From assembly GCA_945903675.1 (NCBI GenBank), contig CAMDOP010000110.1, forward strand, positions 1-9,865: a stretch of 9,865 nucleotides of DNA, written 5' to 3'. Below the pieces are notes generated by a model. The model searched no databases, was not told the origin of the DNA, and worked only from the letters and a program-made list of their open reading frames with translations. The stretch comes from Crenothrix polyspora. GTDB lineage: Bacteria > Pseudomonadota > Gammaproteobacteria > Methylococcales > Methylomonadaceae. The position numbers were made by a program, and so were the translations under genes. Below, piece by piece: positions 8,217 to 9,865 of this stretch; positions within the stretch are counted from its first letter, which is position 1, and every line of letters begins with the position of its first letter.

Positions 8217-9719
8217 CTATCTATTCCTCGCGGTTAATGCATCACTTATAACCTGACTATCGCTGAAATTCAGTCGAACTCCATTGACTTCCTGATATAG
8301 CTCATGACCTTTACCTGCAACAACAATACAATCTTTTGCTGCTGCTCTAGCTAATACACTTTGTATTGCCAGAGCCCTATCTTGAATGACCTCAACATTA
8401 CGACTAATAGTCGAATTGCCTATGTCTTGGCAGCCCTTTAATATGTCATTAACAATATCTAAGGCATTTTCATATCTTGGATTGTCATCGGTAATAATGA
8501 CATGATCAGCCCACTGAGTTGCAATTTGTCCCATTTGTGAACGTTTACCTTTATCTCTATTCCCTCCGCAGCCAAATACTACCCATAGTGCTTGCGTACA
8601 ATGCTTTTTAATACTAGATAGAACCTTGTCCAAAGCATCAGGTGTATGTGCATAATCGACAAAAATAAGGGGACTCCTTTCATCTCCTAAGCGCTCCATG
8701 CGACCAGGTATCGGCCTTATGAATTCTAATCTTTTTATAGCTTCAGCCTCTGCCACACCCATTGCTAGCATGGTTGTGAAAACTGTTAATATATTTTCCA
8801 CGTTAAAATGGCCATAAAGTGGAGCTTTTATCCTGTGTTTATTACCATGGCAATACAACTCAAATTCGATGCCGTTATCTGTGGTTAATATATTTTCGGC
8901 AATGATATTCGTGCAATTTGACCGTGTTTTTCCCTTAACACTAAATCCCCATATTTCAACTTTTTCTGGTACAGCAGCTACAATTTGATCACTAAACACA
9001 TCATCTAAATTCACTACGACAAAAGCTAAGCCAACGCTTTTCAATAACAATAACTTAGCTTGTATATAAGCATCCATAGTGCCGTGATAATCTAAATGAT
9101 CGCGACTGATATTAGTGTAAATAGCTCCTTTAATAGCTACACCATTAATCCGCCCCTGATCCAATCCATGCGAAGAAACCTCTATCGCAACTGCTTTCTT
9201 ATTTGCTTTTAATAACTCTGCCAAAATCCTTTGCATTTCAAGAGCGTCAGGCGTGGTATTAATTGTTTTCTGCAGATTACTCCACTCTCCCCAGCCCAAT
9301 GTCCCTATGACGCTGGAATCATCTAGTATCTGACTTAAAAATTGACTGCAGGATGTTTTGCCATTCGTGCCAGTTATACCAATCACCGTCATTAGCTCGG
9401 AAGGGTTCCCATAAAACCGAGCGGCTATATGGCCCAATTTCACTGCCAGCCCATTTATGGCAATCATAGGAATCTGAGAGCTATCCTCAACTAATGTGGA
9501 TTCAATTCCTGCAGGATCATAAATAATTGCACACGCCCCATTATTTATAGCTTGATCGATATAGGCCATACCATGCTGCTTAGATCCTGCTAAAGCTATA
9601 AATACATATCCTTTAATAATGTCACGGCTATCCAATGCTAGCCCGATAATAGAATTATCGGCATACTCGCTCACTTCTATATTTGTTACCCAATCTTTTA
9701 GAAGCTCTTTTAATGTCAC
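8217..9719 (-). CDS. murE: UDP-N-acetylmuramoyl-L-alanyl-D-glutamate--2,6-diaminopimelate ligase MurE
   Basis: MurE adds the third residue of the stem peptide. The DNPRYE sequence (residues 412-417) matches the DNPR signature of enzymes using meso-diaminopimelate rather than lysine. It has 500 aa (E. coli has 495). Motifs are LDSRDIIKGYVFIALAG (29-45), the ATP loop TGTNGKTSCSQF (116-127, where E. coli reads GKTTTTQL but the core is intact), IEVSSHGL (179-186), SRDHLDYHG (205-213), the likely carbamylated Lys222, DYAHTPDAL (355-363), GCGGNRDKGKR (383-393) and GKGHE (469-473). The start is GTG (9719-9717). An in-frame TGA at 9728-9726 prevents extension, and the N-terminus MTLKELLKDW lines up with residues 5-14 of E. 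coli MurE. No good Shine-Dalgarno sequence precedes the start. Upstream is an insertion sequence end instead of ftsI. Confidence 0.96.
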   Translation of the reverse strand: MTLKELLKDWVTNIEVSEYADNSIIGLALDSRDIIKGYVFIALAGSKQHGMAYIDQAINNGACAIIYDPAGIESTLVEDSSQIPMIAINGLAVKLGHIAARFYGNPSELMTVIGITGTNGKTSCSQFLSQILDDSSVIGTLGWGEWSNLQKTINTTPDALEMQRILAELLKANKKAVAIEVSSHGLDQGRINGVAIKGAIYTNISRDHLDYHGTMDAYIQAKLLLLKSVGLAFVVVNLDDVFSDQIVAAVPEKVEIWGFSVKGKTRSNCTNIIAENILTTDNGIEFELYCHGNKHRIKAPLYGHFNVENILTVFTTMLAMGVAEAEAIKRLEFIRPIPGRMERLGDERSPLIFVDYAHTPDALDKVLSSIKKHCTQALWVVFGCGGNRDKGKRSQMGQIATQWADHVIITDDNPRYENALDIVNDILKGCQDIGNSTISRNVEVIQDRALAIQSVLARAAAKDCIVVAGKGHELYQEVNGVRLNFSDSQVISDALTARNR

Positions 9720-9721
9720 GC

Positions 9722-9745
9722 GAATTCAACTCTGAAGTGCAATTC
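9722..9745 (-). repeat. probable terminal inverted repeat of the IS30-type element
   Basis: Read on the minus strand, this stretch contains TTGCACTTCAGAGTTGAATT and lies 6 nt after the transposase stop, where an IS30-family right end is expected. From memory, this pattern resembles ends of several IS30-family elements. The matching left end is outside the window, so the repeat is not proven. It contains an in-frame stop for murE and ends about 2 nt before the murE GTG. Confidence 0.55.
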
Positions 9746-9751
9746 TAGTAT

Positions 9752-9865
9752 TCATGCAGCCTGCCGATTATCATCGCCAAAAAATACTGCATGAGGTGTT
9801 TTATAGTTTAGTGTTTTTCGAGGTCGATGATTGAGTTTTTGCATGACCTCCTCAACTTGGCTCTC
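9752..9865 (-). CDS. IS30-family transposase, C-terminal 37 residues
   Basis: The frame is open from the window edge to a TGA at 9754-9752. The peptide contains LNHRPRKTLNYKTPHAVF, the very typical ending of IS30-family transposases, where LNxRPRKxLxxxTPxxxF closes the integrase core just after the last acidic catalytic residue. The catalytic DDE residues themselves are outside the window, apart from a possible glutamate near its edge. The end appears intact, with no frameshift, so the element may be complete and recent. Whether it is active cannot be told. Confidence 0.85.
   Translation of the reverse strand, partial: ESQVEEVMQKLNHRPRKTLNYKTPHAVFFGDDNRQAA

Larger units (their letters stand above)
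9721..9865 (-). mobile_element. right end of an IS30-family insertion sequence, running off the window
   Basis: The segment combines the C-terminus of an IS30-type transposase with a terminal-repeat-like sequence. In the usual dcw order ftsI would end just upstream of murE, so the element appears to have inserted between these genes. Transposase and murE are on the same strand, so transcription from the element could read into murE. The exact boundary (about 9720-9722) and the target duplication cannot be fixed from one end. Confidence 0.75.

Noticed and set aside
9714..9742. Hybrid promoter with TTGCAC in the element end as -35
   Set aside because: At 17 nt spacing the -10 would be GTGACA, a poor match, and it would overlap the murE start codon.
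1..9865. A previously undescribed system
   Set aside because: All coding capacity is taken by known peptidoglycan genes in standard order plus an insertion sequence end; nothing in between is large enough to hold another gene.

Overview
The window is the central part of a division and cell wall (dcw) cluster, read entirely from the minus strand. From right to left, in order of transcription, it holds murE, murF, mraY, murD, ftsW, murG, murC and the 5' two thirds of murB. At the right edge, directly upstream of murE, lies the end of an IS30-type insertion sequence. It consists of the last 37 codons of a transposase plus a terminal-repeat-like sequence.

The gene order and the proteins point to a gammaproteobacterium. 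MraY has the same length as the E. coli protein (360 aa) and nearly the same motifs. MurE carries the DNPR signature of enzymes that add meso-diaminopimelate. The DNA looks AT-rich by eye (not computed). AT-richness together with an insertion sequence inside an essential operon would suit a host-associated or intracellular lineage, but that is inference and I cannot name the genus. murB sits directly after murC, as in many gammaproteobacteria, whereas E. coli K-12 keeps murB elsewhere.

The genes form one pathway. MurB and MurC make UDP-MurNAc-L-Ala; MurD, MurE and MurF extend it to the pentapeptide. MraY moves the product onto undecaprenyl phosphate (lipid I) and MurG adds GlcNAc (lipid II). 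FtsW polymerises lipid II at the septum. The genes are packed for translational coupling: murE/murF are 1 nt apart, murF/mraY 3 nt apart, murD/ftsW overlap as GTGA, ftsW/murG overlap by 16 nt, and murG/murC and murC/murB each overlap as ATGA. The only real gap lies between mraY and murD (about 60 nt) and may hold a 14-codon ORF.

No stretch over 300 bases lacks a gene, and I see no RNA gene, CRISPR array or terminator. I found no undescribed system. The one point that stands out is the junction between the insertion sequence and murE: the element ends about 2 nt from the murE GTG start, so the start signals of an essential operon must lie inside the mobile element.
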